Assembly (NCBI GenBank): GCA_024711345.1 | Contig: JANJTA010000004.1 | Location: forward strand, 26,429 to 90,428 | Direction: 5' to 3' | DNA length: 64,000 bases | Source of the DNA: Rhodanobacter sp. | Lineage (GTDB): Bacteria; Pseudomonadota; Gammaproteobacteria; Xanthomonadales; Rhodanobacteraceae | Shown here: in pieces, positions 33,277-45,145 of the stretch | Position numbering within the stretch: the stretch's first letter is position 1 | Layout of the letters: the number at the start of each line of letters is the position of its first letter | The notes under the pieces: model-generated | What the model saw: only the letters and a program-made list of their open reading frames with translations | Database searches by the model: none | Told to the model about the DNA's origin: nothing | Translations under genes and position numbers: made by a program

Positions 33277-35043
33277 TCAGTCCGCGCCGTCCCCGGGCGG
33301 CGCGGGCCTTTCCAGGGTCTCCTTCAGTGCTGCCTGCAGGCGCGCATGCACCTTCACCAGGCCGCGCCAGAGCACCACCGCCGCCAGCACGCCCAGCACG
33401 AGCAGGGACAGCGCGACCCCGCGGGGTGGCAGGATGGCCGAACTGAGCGCGCTCACCAGCAACGCCAGCGCCAGCAACGTGGCCAGCGGAATGACCCGCG
33501 CCAGCACGTTGCGGATCGCCTGGGTGTAGGCGCCGGCAAACCGTTCGCGGATGCCGATCTCCGCCAGCAGCATGCCCAGTGCCCCCGCCTTGCGGTAGAC
33601 CGCAATCAGCATGGGCAGGGACAGGAACAGCGCGCCGGCCCAGATCAGCGTGTGGCGCAGCTCGCGGTCGATGCCCAGCATCGAGAACCAGCTCCAGTTG
33701 TGCGCATTGACGTAGGCGCCGATCACGAACAACGCCACCACCAGCAACACGTTGATGCCGATATGCCACAGCAGGCGGCGGAACATGGCGGCGATCGCCG
33801 CGTTTTCGTCGACCGGCTTGAGGTTTTCCAGCCAGCCGCTGTAGCTGGTCGCCAGCAGCCTGAACGAACGCGGCGTCAGCCGATGCAGGCCATCGGCCAG
33901 AGCGTCGGCGGAACGACTCAGGTAGGGCGAGGCGGCCATGCACAGCACCGAGACCGCCACCGCGATCGGATAGATGAAATCGCTGATCACGCCAAGCGAA
34001 AGCCCCAGCGTGGCGATGACGAAAGAGAACTCGCCGATCTGCGCCATGCCCAGGCCCGCACGCAGCGCCGTGCGCGGTTCGTGCCCGATCATGAAGACAC
34101 CCAGGCCGCACGTCAGGGTCTTGCCGACAATGACGGCCGCCGCGATCAGCAGCGCCGGCAGCGCGTACTGCAACAGCATCGCCGGGTCGATCTTCAGGCC
34201 GATCGCCACGAAGAACAGCGCAGCGAACATGTCACGCAGCGGCTCCACCAGGTGCAGCACCCTGTCCACGCTGCGCGACTCGGCCACCACCGCGCCGGCC
34301 AGGAAAGCGCCCAGCGCCATGCTGAAACCCATCCACGCCGCGAACAGGCTGGCGCCGAAACAGATGCCGAGCACGCTGACCAGCAGCGTTTCGTCGCGAT
34401 CGAAACCGGCCAGGTAATCCACCAGCCGCGGCAGCAACAGCAAGCCCAGGATCATCCCGACGATCACGAACAGGCCCAGGTGGCCGACCAGCGCAAACGC
34501 GGTTTCCGCCTGCACCGAACCGCCGATCGCCACCGCGGTGAGCAAGGTCAGCATGACGATGGCCAGCATGTCCTCGGCCACCAGCAGCCCGACCACCAGT
34601 CGGGCAAACGTCCGATGCCGCTGGCCACTCTCCGTTAGCGCGCGCGTCGCCACCATGGTGGAGGACAGCGAAATGATCGCGCCGAGAAAGAGCGCGTCCT
34701 TGCCGCTCCAGCCGAACAGGCCGCCGATGCCGTAGCCGATCCACAGCATCAGCCCGACCTCGGCCACGGCCGCGACCAGCACGCCGACGCCGACCCCGCG
34801 CAGCTTGCGCACGCTGAACTCGAGACCCAGCGTGAACATCAGCAGCACCACGCCGAGATTGGAGATGTCGTCGATCGCGCGCGGATCGCCCACCAGCACG
34901 CCCGGCGTGTGTGGCCCGATCAGCACGCCGGCCAGGATGTAGCCCAGCAGCACCGGCTGCCGCATCCGCTGGAACAGGATCGTGGTGGCGCCGGCCACGA
35001 TCATCACCACGGCCAGGTCGCGGATGAAACCGATCTCGTGCAT
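33277..35043 (-). CDS. CPA2-family cation:proton antiporter (KefB-like)
   Basis: The 588-residue integral membrane protein has about 12-13 helices in the first ~385 residues, typical of the Na+/H+ exchanger fold, with GYILAGVLIGP near 35 and an FDRDETLL loop. The rest carries four or so further helices (about 440-565) and a charged tail. Unlike KefB/KefC it has no TrkA-N nucleotide-binding domain, so glutathione gating is unlikely. The ion (K+ or Na+) cannot be deduced. It is monocistronic, upstream of the tRNA operon. Confidence 0.88.
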   Translation of the reverse strand: MHEIGFIRDLAVVMIVAGATTILFQRMRQPVLLGYILAGVLIGPHTPGVLVGDPRAIDDISNLGVVLLMFTLGLEFSVRKLRGVGVGVLVAAVAEVGLMLWIGYGIGGLFGWSGKDALFLGAIISLSSTMVATRALTESGQRHRTFARLVVGLLVAEDMLAIVMLTLLTAVAIGGSVQAETAFALVGHLGLFVIVGMILGLLLLPRLVDYLAGFDRDETLLVSVLGICFGASLFAAWMGFSMALGAFLAGAVVAESRSVDRVLHLVEPLRDMFAALFFVAIGLKIDPAMLLQYALPALLIAAAVIVGKTLTCGLGVFMIGHEPRTALRAGLGMAQIGEFSFVIATLGLSLGVISDFIYPIAVAVSVLCMAASPYLSRSADALADGLHRLTPRSFRLLATSYSGWLENLKPVDENAAIAAMFRRLLWHIGINVLLVVALFVIGAYVNAHNWSWFSMLGIDRELRHTLIWAGALFLSLPMLIAVYRKAGALGMLLAEIGIRERFAGAYTQAIRNVLARVIPLATLLALALLVSALSSAILPPRGVALSLLVLGVLAAVVLWRGLVKVHARLQAALKETLERPAPPGDGAD

Positions 35044-35167
35044 GCATCGACTCTACGTAAGACGGCGCGAATCGCTGCAGCTTAAACGAAGCACGACGGC
35101 ATCCAGCCGGATCGCCGGCCGGGACGATGGCGACGGAGAATTTCGCATCGGGATGCGCAAAAAAGGC

Positions 35168-35196
35168 TTGACGGAAATGTTGGCCGCACCTATTCT
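35168..35196 (+). promoter_or_regulatory. Sigma-70 promoter of tRNA-Ala-Glu-Asp operon
   Basis: TTGACG (35168-35173) and TATTCT (35191-35196) are separated by the ideal 17 bases. Transcription would start ~10 bases before tRNA-Ala. An A-rich tract precedes the -35. Confidence 0.8.
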
Positions 35197-35213
35197 TCTC
35201 GGCTTCCAGCGGC

Positions 35214-35289
35214 GGGGCCATAGCTCAGCTGGGAGAGCGCCTGCATGGCATGCAGGAGGTCGGCGGTTCGATCCCGCCTGGCTCCACCA
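35214..35289 (+). tRNA. tRNA-Ala (GGC)
   Basis: Cloverleaf is complete: acceptor GGGGCCA pairs with TGGCTCC, loop ATGGCAT gives anticodon GGC, the T-arm has GGTTCGATC, and CCA is encoded. First gene of a three-tRNA operon. Confidence 0.96.
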
Positions 35290-35355
35290 TTGATTCAGTG
35301 CAAGTCCTTTTGCGAGAACCCGCACTTCCATGTGCGGACTTTTCGAAAAAGCAAC

Positions 35356-35431
35356 GTCCCCATCGTCTAGAGGCCTAGGACATCACCCTTTCACGGTGGC
35401 GACCGGGGTTCGAATCCCCGTGGGGACGCCA
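35356..35431 (+). tRNA. tRNA-Glu (TTC)
   Basis: Acceptor GTCCCCA pairs with TGGGGAC. The anticodon loop CTTTCAC gives TTC, the T-arm has GGGTTCGAATCCC, and CCA is encoded. Confidence 0.96.
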
Positions 35432-35459
35432 AGTTGGCTCGCGGAAAGCGTTGCAATGC

Positions 35460-35536
35460 GGAGTGGTAGTTCAGTCGGTTAGAATGCTGGCCTGTCACGC
35501 CGGAGGTCGCGGGTTCGAGTCCCGTCCACTCCGCCA
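35460..35536 (+). tRNA. tRNA-Asp (GTC), copy 1
   Basis: Acceptor GGAGTGG pairs with CCACTCC. Anticodon GTC in CCTGTCACG; CCA encoded. It is identical over all 77 bases to the minus-strand copy at 47248-47324. Last gene of the operon. Confidence 0.97.
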
Positions 35537-35544
35537 TTTTTCGA

Positions 35545-35576
35545 GCAAAAAGCCCGCCATGTGCGGGCTTTTTGCT
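35545..35576 (+). terminator. Terminator of tRNA-Ala-Glu-Asp operon
   Basis: AAAAAGCCCGC and GCGGGCTTTTT form an extended stem a few bases after tRNA-Asp, with a T-run on the + strand. Confidence 0.92.
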
Positions 35577-35641
35577 GTGGAGATGGCTGTGCATTCGTCC
35601 GCGAATGCGAAAGTCAAAAACGGCCAGCGCATGGCCACACT

Positions 35642-36130
35642 TCAGACCGGGCTGCCACCTTCCGGCTGTACCGGTTGCGGCTTCAGCGTGCCAATGGAGT
35701 GCCCCTGCTCGGCCAGGTACTCCAGCCAGCGCGACAGGAAGCCGTTCATGCGCAGGCGATGCTGGAACACGGTATGCGCCGGCGGGAACGGCCCGAGCAC
35801 CTGCCACAGGTGCCGGCCGGGATGACAATGCAAGGCTTCCGCCACGTGCGCGTCGGTATACATGCGCAACTGCGCCGATGGCGCGCGCTGGCCGGTGTGC
35901 GCATCGACGAAGTCGTAGGTGAGCTCCAGTTCCAGCGTATACGGGTGGCATTCCTGCAGGTGCAGGTGCACGTCGAGCCCGTCGCCCACCTCGGAGACGT
36001 ACCGGCCCGGCACCAGCCGCTGCGGCGCGAACAGCCGCGTCAGCCGATGGTAGTTCTCCGCGTACAGCCCCATCAGGAACTCGAAGCGTCCGGGCAGCAG
36101 GCTGTGGCGATTGTCCAGTACGGCGCTCAT
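35642..36130 (-). CDS. DUF1249 family protein (YqiB-like)
   Basis: The 162-residue protein has the family pattern FEFLMGLYAENYHRLTRLF near 16-34, followed by YTLELELTYDF and an acidic/aromatic segment RMYTDAHVAEALHC. DUF1249 members are small cytoplasmic proteins of unknown function. It lies downstream of ppsR with a 27-base gap and is probably co-transcribed. Confidence 0.88.
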   Translation of the reverse strand: MSAVLDNRHSLLPGRFEFLMGLYAENYHRLTRLFAPQRLVPGRYVSEVGDGLDVHLHLQECHPYTLELELTYDFVDAHTGQRAPSAQLRMYTDAHVAEALHCHPGRHLWQVLGPFPPAHTVFQHRLRMNGFLSRWLEYLAEQGHSIGTLKPQPVQPEGGSPV

Positions 36131-36157
36131 GGCGGGCGCGAAAACTCCTGGCGGCGG

Positions 36158-36973
36158 TCAGAACATGGTCCGCTCGATACCGAAGCGGTCGAAGATCTTG
36201 CTGGCGATCTCCTCGATCGACACATGTGTGGTGTTGAGGCTGGGAATGCCGGCCTGGCGCATCAGCCGGTCGGCCTGTTCCAGCTCCCAGCGGCACTGCT
36301 GCAAGGTGGCGTAGCGACTGCCGGCGCGGCGCTGCTCGCGGATCTGCGCCAGCCGCACCGGGTCGATGGTCAGCCCGTACAACCGGTCCTGGTACGGGCG
36401 CAGGCGCGCCGGCAGTTCGAGTTTCTCGAGGTCCTCGTCGGTCAGCGGATAGTTGGCGGCGCTGACGCCGTAATGCAAGGCCATGTACAGGCAGGTCGGC
36501 GTCTTGCCCGAGCGCGACACGCCGACCAGGATCAGATCGGCCTCGGCATAGTTCACGTCGATGCCGTCGTCATGCGAGAGCGCATAGTTGGTGGCGTTGA
36601 TGCGCGCTTCGTACTTGTCGAAATCGACCAGGCCGTGCGAGCGGTTCACCAGCCCGGTGCGCTTGGTCCCCAGCTCGTCCTCCAGCGGACCGATGAACGG
36701 CGCGAACACGTCCAGCATCAGCGCGCCGCTGGCGGCCACGATCTCGCACAGCGCGCGGTCCGCCATGGTGTTGACCACGATCGGCCGCTGCCCGCTCTGC
36801 GCGTAGTTGGTCTTGATCCGCAGCGCGGCGGTTTCCGCCTTGTGCGCGTTGTCGGTGAACGGCAGTCGATGCTTGTCGAACCGCACGCCCTCGAACTGCG
36901 CCAGGATGCTGTTGCCAATCGTCTCCGCGGTGATGCCGGTGGAGTCGGAGATGAAGAAAACCGTTCGTTGCAT
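36158..36973 (-). CDS. ppsR: PEP synthase regulatory kinase/phosphorylase
   Basis: This bifunctional DUF299 protein inactivates PEP synthase by ADP-dependent phosphorylation of its catalytic-loop Thr and reactivates it by phosphorolysis. The 271-residue sequence starts RTVFFISDSTGITAE and contains the P-loop-like GVSRSGKT near residue 153. It is divergently placed from its substrate gene ppsA across a ~220-base gap, the common arrangement in gammaproteobacteria. Confidence 0.95.
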   Translation of the reverse strand: MQRTVFFISDSTGITAETIGNSILAQFEGVRFDKHRLPFTDNAHKAETAALRIKTNYAQSGQRPIVVNTMADRALCEIVAASGALMLDVFAPFIGPLEDELGTKRTGLVNRSHGLVDFDKYEARINATNYALSHDDGIDVNYAEADLILVGVSRSGKTPTCLYMALHYGVSAANYPLTDEDLEKLELPARLRPYQDRLYGLTIDPVRLAQIREQRRAGSRYATLQQCRWELEQADRLMRQAGIPSLNTTHVSIEEIASKIFDRFGIERTMF

Positions 36974-37194
36974 ACCTGGTCCTGCTCGGGGGAGGCGTTT
37001 GGCGGCACCTTAGCGCAAGCGGGAAATCCACCGCCAGCTGACTGGTATGCCGTTGGAATGACATCTGCCGGCAATGGTCTTCTTGTGCCGCGCACCATCG
37101 GCGACGGACAATACCAGTTCTTTGCAACCCGCTCCGGGCCTTCATGGCGCGCCCATTCCACTTATCTGCAGTGCTTTCCCCTAAGGAGACACCC

Positions 37195-39567
<2,373 letters not shown>

Positions 39568-39616
39568 GCCGCCATCGGCTACCGCCGGGCCGGTACCCCC
39601 GTGCCGCACGAACCAA

Positions 39617-39643
39617 GGGCCGGAATCATCCGGCCCTTTTTTT
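39617..39643 (+). terminator. Terminator after ppsA
   Basis: GGGCCGGA and TCCGGCCC form an 8-bp stem with a 4-base loop, followed by seven T residues, ~50 bases past the ppsA stop. Confidence 0.95.
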
Positions 39644-39663
39644 GGGGAACGGCGTGGCCGGAT

Positions 39664-40365
39664 TCAGCTGCAACGCACGAGCAACACCGTGACGTTGTCG
39701 TCGCCGCCGCTGTCGAGGGCGCTCAACAGCAGCTGGTCCACGCACTCCTGGGCGGCCAGCTCGGTACGCGCCACCACGCGTGCGATCGCCGCGTCACTGA
39801 CGCCCTCGGTCAATCCGTCGCTGCACAGCAGGAAACCCATGCCAGGCTCCAGCTGTCCCCGCGCCATGCCAATGTGCAATTGTTCGATGGCGGTCACGCC
39901 CAGCGCCTGGGTCAGCACGTTGCGCTGCGGATGCTGGGCAGCCTGCGTCGGGTCGAGCTGGCCGGCCTCGACCAAAGCCTGTACCAGCGAGTGGTCGTGG
40001 CTGATCTGCCGCAGCTCCTTCTTCCATTGGTAGATCCGGCTGTCGCCGACCCAGGCGACCTCGTAGCCTTCGCCGACGATGCGCAGCACCGCGATGGTGG
40101 TGCCCATGGGCAGCACGTCGAAGCTGGGTCGGGCATGCGCCAGCAATCGCTCGGCAGCGGTGCGCGCGGCCTCGATCAGGCCCAGCCCCTTGCCGACCAG
40201 TTCGACCATGGTGTCACGCACCAGCGCCGACGCCACCTCGCCATGTTGATGCCCACCCATGCCGTCGGCCACCAGGAACAGGCCCAGTGAGGCATCGGCG
40301 TAATAAGTGTCCTCATTGCGCGTGCGGCGCAGGCCGACATGCGTTCCGTGTCCGAATTCGATCAT
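39664..40365 (-). CDS. PP2C-type serine/threonine phosphatase
   Basis: The 233-residue single-domain phosphatase contains the metal-binding PP2C motifs RNEDTYYAD (near 17), FLVADGMGGH (near 29), AWVGDSRIY (near 118), LCSDGLTEG (near 191) and DSGGDDNVTVLLV at the C-terminus. It resembles Stp/PppA-like enzymes that oppose Hanks-type kinases, but no kinase lies in the window. The start at MIEFGHGTHVG fits the family; an upstream 35-codon extension is not conserved-looking and runs toward tRNA-Ser. Confidence 0.92.
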   Translation of the reverse strand: MIEFGHGTHVGLRRTRNEDTYYADASLGLFLVADGMGGHQHGEVASALVRDTMVELVGKGLGLIEAARTAAERLLAHARPSFDVLPMGTTIAVLRIVGEGYEVAWVGDSRIYQWKKELRQISHDHSLVQALVEAGQLDPTQAAQHPQRNVLTQALGVTAIEQLHIGMARGQLEPGMGFLLCSDGLTEGVSDAAIARVVARTELAAQECVDQLLLSALDSGGDDNVTVLLVRCS

Positions 40366-40414
40366 GGGTTTTCTGCGGGTACGATCCATCGCAGCATGCC
40401 GGAAGCGCGGGTTG

Positions 40415-40443
40415 TTGTCACGGCAAGTTCGCTCGCGTATGAT
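40415..40443 (+). promoter_or_regulatory. Sigma-70 promoter of tRNA-Ser
   Basis: TTGTCA (40415-40420) and TATGAT (40438-40443) are separated by 17 bases, ~34 bases ahead of tRNA-Ser. Confidence 0.75.
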
Positions 40444-40476
40444 TCCCGGCTCGCATGCGCCACCATGCACCGCACC

Positions 40477-40566
<90 letters not shown>

Positions 40567-40605
40567 TAAAAGCAAAACGCCCCCATGTGGGGCGTTTTGC
40601 TTTTA
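40567..40605 (+). terminator. Terminator of tRNA-Ser
   Basis: A very long stem (TAAAAGCAAAACGCCCC with its complement, short ATGT-type loop) follows the tRNA directly and contains T-runs in both directions. Confidence 0.93.
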
Positions 40606-40637
40606 TGGTGATGACGGCTGGGTGAGAACCCACCGGG

Positions 40638-40735
40638 TCGACAAATTCGTCTGGAACGAATTTGGACAGCCGCAGGCTGGCCCCGTAGCGCAAGGCGCGG
40701 AGGGGTTCGGCCCAAGGATGGGCCGAACAATCCCA
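40638..40735 (+). repeat. Tandem direct repeat, unit 1 (~95 bp)
   Basis: The unit starts CGACAAATTCGTCTGGAACG and ends near AACAATCCC. It contains two hairpins: CAAATTCG/CGAATTTG and GTTCGGCCCA/TGGGCCGAAC. A second, ~90% matching copy follows at 40751. Together they fill most of the 340-base gap between tRNA-Ser and dnaQ; no gene is visible there. Confidence 0.85.
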
Positions 40736-40750
40736 CCCTCTCAGCCCGTT

Positions 40751-40845
40751 TCGACAAATTCGCCTGGAACGAATTTGGACAGCCGAAGGCTGGCCCCGCA
40801 GCGCGCAGCGCGGAGGGTTCGGCCCAGGGATGGGCCAGCAATCCC
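40751..40845 (+). repeat. Tandem direct repeat, unit 2 (~95 bp)
   Basis: Second copy of the 40638 unit, with scattered substitutions (for example CGCCTGG for CGTCTGG) and one arm of the second hairpin weakened. The remaining ~60 bases up to the dnaQ stop show no further structure. Confidence 0.85.
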
Positions 40846-40907
40846 GCCAGACCCGCGAATGCCTCATCACGTGCAGTGTTCTGCTTTTCGCGCCGAAAGG
40901 ATCCGCC

Positions 40908-41621
40908 TCATCCCAACAACCGCCGCCACACGCTCTGCCCTTCCGCGCCGCTCTTGTCCAATGCATCCAGACGCTGTTCGTGCGCCGCCAACTCCTCCGT
41001 CGAGGCACGCAACACCCTGGGCCGCACATGCAGCACCACCGGCGCCGTCACCATCACGTCGAGTTGTTCGCTCGCCCCCTCGAAGCCGAGGTCGAAGGCC
41101 ACCTGTCCCGAGGTCATCGCCAGGTAGACGTCGGCCAGCAGTTGGGCGTCGATCAGGCCGCCGTGAAGGTCGCGCCGCGAGTTGTCCACGCCGAGCCGCT
41201 TGCACAGCGCATCGAGGCTGTTGCGTTGGCCCGGGTAGCGCTCGCGCGCCATCGCCAGGGTGTCCAGCACGCCGCAGCGGTCCCCGATCCGGCCATACGC
41301 CTCGCCCAGCCGCGCCAGCTCGGCGTCGAGGAAGCCCACGTCGAAACTGGCGTTGTGGATGACCAGCTCGGCACCATCGACGAAGGCAAGGAACTCGTCC
41401 ACCTTGTCGGCGAACAGCGGCTTGTCGACCAGGTGCTCGTCGCGGATGCCGGTGACCTGGCTGGCGCCCTCGTCCATCGCGCGTTCGGGGTTGAGGTAGG
41501 TCTGCCAGTGGCGGCCGGTAAGCCGGCGCTCGACCAGTTCGACGCAGGCGATTTCCACCAGCCGATGGCCCTGGCGCACCTCCAGGCCGGTAGTTTCGGT
41601 GTCGAGAACGATCTGCCTCAT
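40908..41621 (-). CDS. dnaQ: DNA polymerase III epsilon subunit (3'-5' proofreading)
   Basis: The 237-residue DEDDh exonuclease has Exo I LDTETTG at residues 6-12, Exo [14 protein letters not shown] near 86, and Exo III with catalytic His and Asp in [16 protein letters not shown] near 149. The C-terminal ~50 residues form the linker and polymerase-binding tail. Its ATG overlaps the rnhA stop, so the pair is translationally coupled. The rnhA-dnaQ arrangement is widespread. Confidence 0.95.
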   Translation of the reverse strand: MRQIVLDTETTGLEVRQGHRLVEIACVELVERRLTGRHWQTYLNPERAMDEGASQVTGIRDEHLVDKPLFADKVDEFLAFVDGAELVIHNASFDVGFLDAELARLGEAYGRIGDRCGVLDTLAMARERYPGQRNSLDALCKRLGVDNSRRDLHGGLIDAQLLADVYLAMTSGQVAFDLGFEGASEQLDVMVTAPVVLHVRPRVLRASTEELAAHEQRLDALDKSGAEGQSVWRRLLG

Positions 41622-42061
41622 GCCCTGCCCTTCAGCAATTCGGCCTGCTCGCGCGCGGCCTGGTCGACGCGTTCATTCTCGCTGTGGCCGTTATGGCCCT
41701 TCACCCACTGCCAGCGCACCTGATGGGCGCCGATCGCATCGGACAGGCGCTGCCACAGGTCCTGGTTCTTCACCGGCTTCCGATCGGCCGTGCGCCAGCC
41801 GTTCGCGCGCCATTTCGGCAGCCACTGCTCGATGCCCTGCATCACGTAGCGCGAGTCGGTGGTGAGGGTTACCCGGCAGGGTCGCTTCAACGCTTCCAGC
41901 GCGCCGATCGCGGCCATCAGCTCCATCCGGTTGTTGGTGGTGGCCGGGTCGCCACCGGCCAACATGCGTTCGCTGCCCTTGGCCCGCAGCAATGCGGCCC
42001 AGCCGCCCGGCCCGGGGTTGCCGAGGCAGGCGCCGTCGGTAAATGCTTCCACTTCGCTCAT
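41618..42061 (-). CDS. rnhA: Ribonuclease HI
   Basis: Degrades RNA in RNA-DNA hybrids. The 147-residue enzyme has the carboxylate set D/E/D/D in [15 protein letters not shown] (near 7), NRMELMAAI (near 45), LTTDSRYV (near 69) and ENERVDQAA (near 130). Start MSEVEAF (42061) gives normal length. It overlaps dnaQ by four bases and follows a methyltransferase gene with a 25-base gap. Confidence 0.96.
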   Translation of the reverse strand: MSEVEAFTDGACLGNPGPGGWAALLRAKGSERMLAGGDPATTNNRMELMAAIGALEALKRPCRVTLTTDSRYVMQGIEQWLPKWRANGWRTADRKPVKNQDLWQRLSDAIGAHQVRWQWVKGHNGHSENERVDQAAREQAELLKGRA

Positions 42062-42086
42062 CGTTGCCCACGTACTCCCTTGGAAA

Positions 42087-42794
42087 TCACAGCGCTGCGC
42101 TGCGCCGCGTACCCGGCGACAGCCGACCATTCGCCGGCACCCGCACCGGCGCCGGCTTGAGCCGCAGCGGTGTGGCCAGAAGTCGGCGCTTGCGCGCCAC
42201 CAGCACGTAGCCGCCGCCGAAAGCGCCGGTGAGCGCATGCCGCGTGGTCTTTCCGCGCGGCCACACGCTGCCCACCCGCTGCAGTTGCTCCACCGTCATG
42301 CCGGCCAACTCGAGCCGGTGCCGCAGCCGCCACGGCATCTGCAGCGCCGGCAGCTTGTGGCGCGCACGCCAGCAGCACCACGGCGACCAGCCGCTTAACG
42401 GGTGCACTCCGGTCAACGCCAGCATCCCGCCCGGCGCCAGCACGCGAACCGCCTCGTCGAGCAGGTCCGACGGCAGCGGCGCCACCTCCAGCACATGCCG
42501 CAGCAATACCAGCTCGAATGCGTCGTCGACGAAGGGCAAGGGCTCGTCCGCGGCTGCCCGCAGATCGCCCATGAAGCGTCCTTCCCGCAGTTGCAGGCTG
42601 GTCCAGCAGCCGAGCAGCGGCAGCGCCGGCGGCGCGTCGCCACGCACGGCGCCCAGCAGCAGTGCGTGGACGCCGGCACAACGCTGCAGGGCGGGCTTCA
42701 GCGCGCAAGTCTGCGCATCCAGCAAGCGGCGCATGGGCGCGCTGGCATAGATGTGGTCTTCACGTTGTTGCTTGCGGCTGACCCGGTCTTTCAT
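42087..42794 (-). CDS. Class I SAM-dependent methyltransferase (methyltransferase type 11-like)
   Basis: The 235-residue protein has a degenerate methyltransferase core: [20 protein letters not shown] and [21 protein letters not shown] are motif IV/V-like, while the glycine-rich SAM loop is poorly conserved. It is the gene usually found between gloB and rnhA in gammaproteobacteria; substrate is unknown. I prefer ATG 42794, which gives the family-like front [15 protein letters not shown], over ATG 42824. Confidence 0.78.
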   Translation of the reverse strand: MKDRVSRKQQREDHIYASAPMRRLLDAQTCALKPALQRCAGVHALLLGAVRGDAPPALPLLGCWTSLQLREGRFMGDLRAAADEPLPFVDDAFELVLLRHVLEVAPLPSDLLDEAVRVLAPGGMLALTGVHPLSGWSPWCCWRARHKLPALQMPWRLRHRLELAGMTVEQLQRVGSVWPRGKTTRHALTGAFGGGYVLVARKRRLLATPLRLKPAPVRVPANGRLSPGTRRSAAL

Positions 42795-43024
42795 CTGGAG
42801 CAGCAGTGTAGCGGCTGGCGGCATCGGGCAGCAGGTCAGCGGTGAGATGGAACTGCCGCACGCTGCTGAACAGTCGCGGCGCGGGTTAACGTCGTGCTAA
42901 CGAGCGGGTATCGACGCCCCTTTATATTCGACCGCCTCATGCGCGCCCCGGACGGCTGCGTCTGTCGTTCCACAGGGAAGACACCCGGTTCGCCGGATGT
43001 TCCTCAAACGCAGCGGAGCACGCC

Positions 43025-43789
43025 TTGCATCTCATCCCGTTACCGGCGCTGGCCGACAACTACATCTGGCTGCTGCACGACGACGACGGCAACGCCATCG
43101 TGGTCGATCCGGGCGATGCCGCGGTGGTCGAGCGAGCGCTGGTTGCGCATCGACTGCAGCTGCGTGCGATTTTGCTGACCCATCACCACCACGACCATAT
43201 CGGTGGCGTACCGGCCCTGCGCGCGCGCCATGAGGTACCGGTCTACGCGCCCGACGACGCACGCATCGACAGTGCGACCGCACGGGTGCGCGACGGCGAT
43301 CGGATCGAGCTGATCGCACCCGCCGCCCACTTCGAGGTGATCGCGATTCCCGGGCACACGCTCAGCCACGTCGCCTACGTCGGCGCCGGTTTCCTGCTGT
43401 GTGGCGACACCTTGTTCAGCCTGGGCTGCGGGCGCCTGTTCGAGGGCACGCCGGCGCAAATGCTCGCCTCGCTGGATCGCCTCACGCAATTGCCTGGCGA
43501 TACGCTGGTTTGCGCTGGCCACGAGTACACCGAAGCCAACGGGCGCTTCGCGCGCACCATCGAACCGGCCAATGCCGACCTGCGGCAACGACTGCAGGAA
43601 GTGGCGTCGTTGCGCAATGAACTTCGCCCCACCCTGCCGGTGCCGCTCGTGCGCGAACGGGCGACCAATCCGTTCCTGCGTGTCGACGCCGACGCCGTCA
43701 TTGCCTGGTGCGAGCAGCAGGGTGCCGGCCATGGCCGTGTCGCCCGCTTTGCCGCCGTGCGCAGTGCCAAGGACGGATTCCAGGCATGA
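43025..43789 (+). CDS. gloB: Hydroxyacylglutathione hydrolase (glyoxalase II)
   Basis: Hydrolyses S-lactoylglutathione to D-lactate and glutathione in methylglyoxal detoxification. The 254-residue metallo-beta-lactamase-fold enzyme has the metal motif LTHHHHDHIGG near residue 51, PGHTLSHVAYV near 110, GDTLFSLGCGRLFEG near 129 and the late His in GHEYTEAN near 167. The start is TTG 43025 after GGAG; no ATG is available in this position. Its stop overlaps the mltD start. Confidence 0.95.
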   Translation: MHLIPLPALADNYIWLLHDDDGNAIVVDPGDAAVVERALVAHRLQLRAILLTHHHHDHIGGVPALRARHEVPVYAPDDARIDSATARVRDGDRIELIAPAAHFEVIAIPGHTLSHVAYVGAGFLLCGDTLFSLGCGRLFEGTPAQMLASLDRLTQLPGDTLVCAGHEYTEANGRFARTIEPANADLRQRLQEVASLRNELRPTLPVPLVRERATNPFLRVDADAVIAWCEQQGAGHGRVARFAAVRSAKDGFQA

Positions 43790-44991
43790 GACGTCCCACC
43801 CGCTTCCTGCCGGCACTCCTGGCGATGCTGCTCGCTGCCTGCGCCAGCGCGCCTTCGCGCGATGCGCGACCATCGACCGCGGCGAATCCGCCGGCAGCAC
43901 CGGCTCCTGTCGAAACTGCGCCGCCGGCTGTCGAACCGGCGCCCACCGCCGGGGCCGACGTGTGGGAGCGTTTGCGCAACAGCTTTGCCATGCCCGGTTG
44001 CGACGCCGACCCCGCCGTGCTGGCGTGGGCCAAACGCTACACGCGCCATCCGCAGCGGTTTGAAAGCCAGCTGCAGGCCGTGTTGCCGCGCCTGGTCTAC
44101 GTGCAGCAGGTGGCCGACCGCTACGACGTCGCCGGCGAGTTCGTGCTGCTGCCCTGGGTGGAAAGCCACTTCCAGCCGGTAGCAGCACACAAGCGCCGCC
44201 CGGCCGGCATGTGGCAGATCATGCCGGTGACCGCGGGCGCGATGGGGCTGCGTGTCGATGGCCACTACGACGGCCGGCTCGACGTGCCCGCTGCCGCCAA
44301 TGCGGTGATGAAACTGCTCGAGCAGTACCACGAGCAATTCCACGACTGGCGCGTGGCCGATTACGCATACAACGCCGGCGAATTCAGGATACGCAAGATG
44401 ATCCGGGTGCACGGCATGCCTGCGGAGCAGCCGGCAATCCCGCACTGGCCCGTGCACAAGGTGACGCGCGAACACTTGGTCAAGCTGCTCGGCATGGCCT
44501 GCGTCGTGCGCGAACCGGAACGCTTCAACGTCAGCCTGCCCACGCTGCCGGACGAGCAGCATCTGGTGCAGACCGAACTTCCCCACTCGATGGCGATCAC
44601 GCGGGCAGCCGATCACGCCGGCATGTCGGTGGAGGCGTTGAGACATTTAAACCCGGCATTCCGCAACAACACGATCGATGCGAGCAAGGCCCCCTACCTG
44701 ATTCTGCCGGCCCGCCACGCCCGCCAGTTCCGCGACGCCTTGCTGGAGCAGGCCAGCCGCCGTGCCGGCGGCGATTTTCTGGCCGGCCCGGGTAGCGGCT
44801 ATAGCGCGGCCGACCCGGCGCCCGGGGCGAACATGGCCGGGAGGATCCATACCGTGAAGCGTGGCGACAGCCTCTGGCAGATCGCCCGCACCTATTCGAT
44901 CAGCGTCAGCCAGCTGCAGCGCTGGAATCGCCTGGCCGGCCACACGCTGAAGCCTGGGCAGACCCTGACGGTAAGCGCGCCGAACCAGTAA
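43786..44991 (+). CDS. mltD: Membrane-bound lytic murein transglycosylase D, LysM
   Basis: Cleaves peptidoglycan glycan strands to 1,6-anhydro products. The 401-residue lipoprotein has lipobox LLAAC (Cys19), a Pro/Ala-rich linker, an SLT domain (~95-260) with catalytic Glu126 in PWVESHFQP and AGMWQIMPVTAGAMGL, and one C-terminal LysM (~350-395, HTVKRGDSLWQIARTYSISV). An intermediate stretch (~285-345) resembles a degenerate LysM. It overlaps gloB by four bases (ATGA). Confidence 0.93.
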   Translation: MRRPTRFLPALLAMLLAACASAPSRDARPSTAANPPAAPAPVETAPPAVEPAPTAGADVWERLRNSFAMPGCDADPAVLAWAKRYTRHPQRFESQLQAVLPRLVYVQQVADRYDVAGEFVLLPWVESHFQPVAAHKRRPAGMWQIMPVTAGAMGLRVDGHYDGRLDVPAAANAVMKLLEQYHEQFHDWRVADYAYNAGEFRIRKMIRVHGMPAEQPAIPHWPVHKVTREHLVKLLGMACVVREPERFNVSLPTLPDEQHLVQTELPHSMAITRAADHAGMSVEALRHLNPAFRNNTIDASKAPYLILPARHARQFRDALLEQASRRAGGDFLAGPGSGYSAADPAPGANMAGRIHTVKRGDSLWQIARTYSISVSQLQRWNRLAGHTLKPGQTLTVSAPNQ

Positions 44992-45145
44992 AGGTCCGGG
45001 CAATCGCCACCATTCCCCCCGCAAAAGCGGGGATGACGAGCAAAAAGCGGCACATTCCGGATTCCGCCGCGCGAACGGCAAGCGCTGCGCCGTCCGCGCC
45101 GGCGGTGTGCCAACACCGCGCCCGTCCGTCCGCCCGCGACACGTG

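Noticed and set aside
40638..40845. CRISPR-like array
   Set aside because: There are only two long, diverged tandem units with no spacer variation, and no cas gene.
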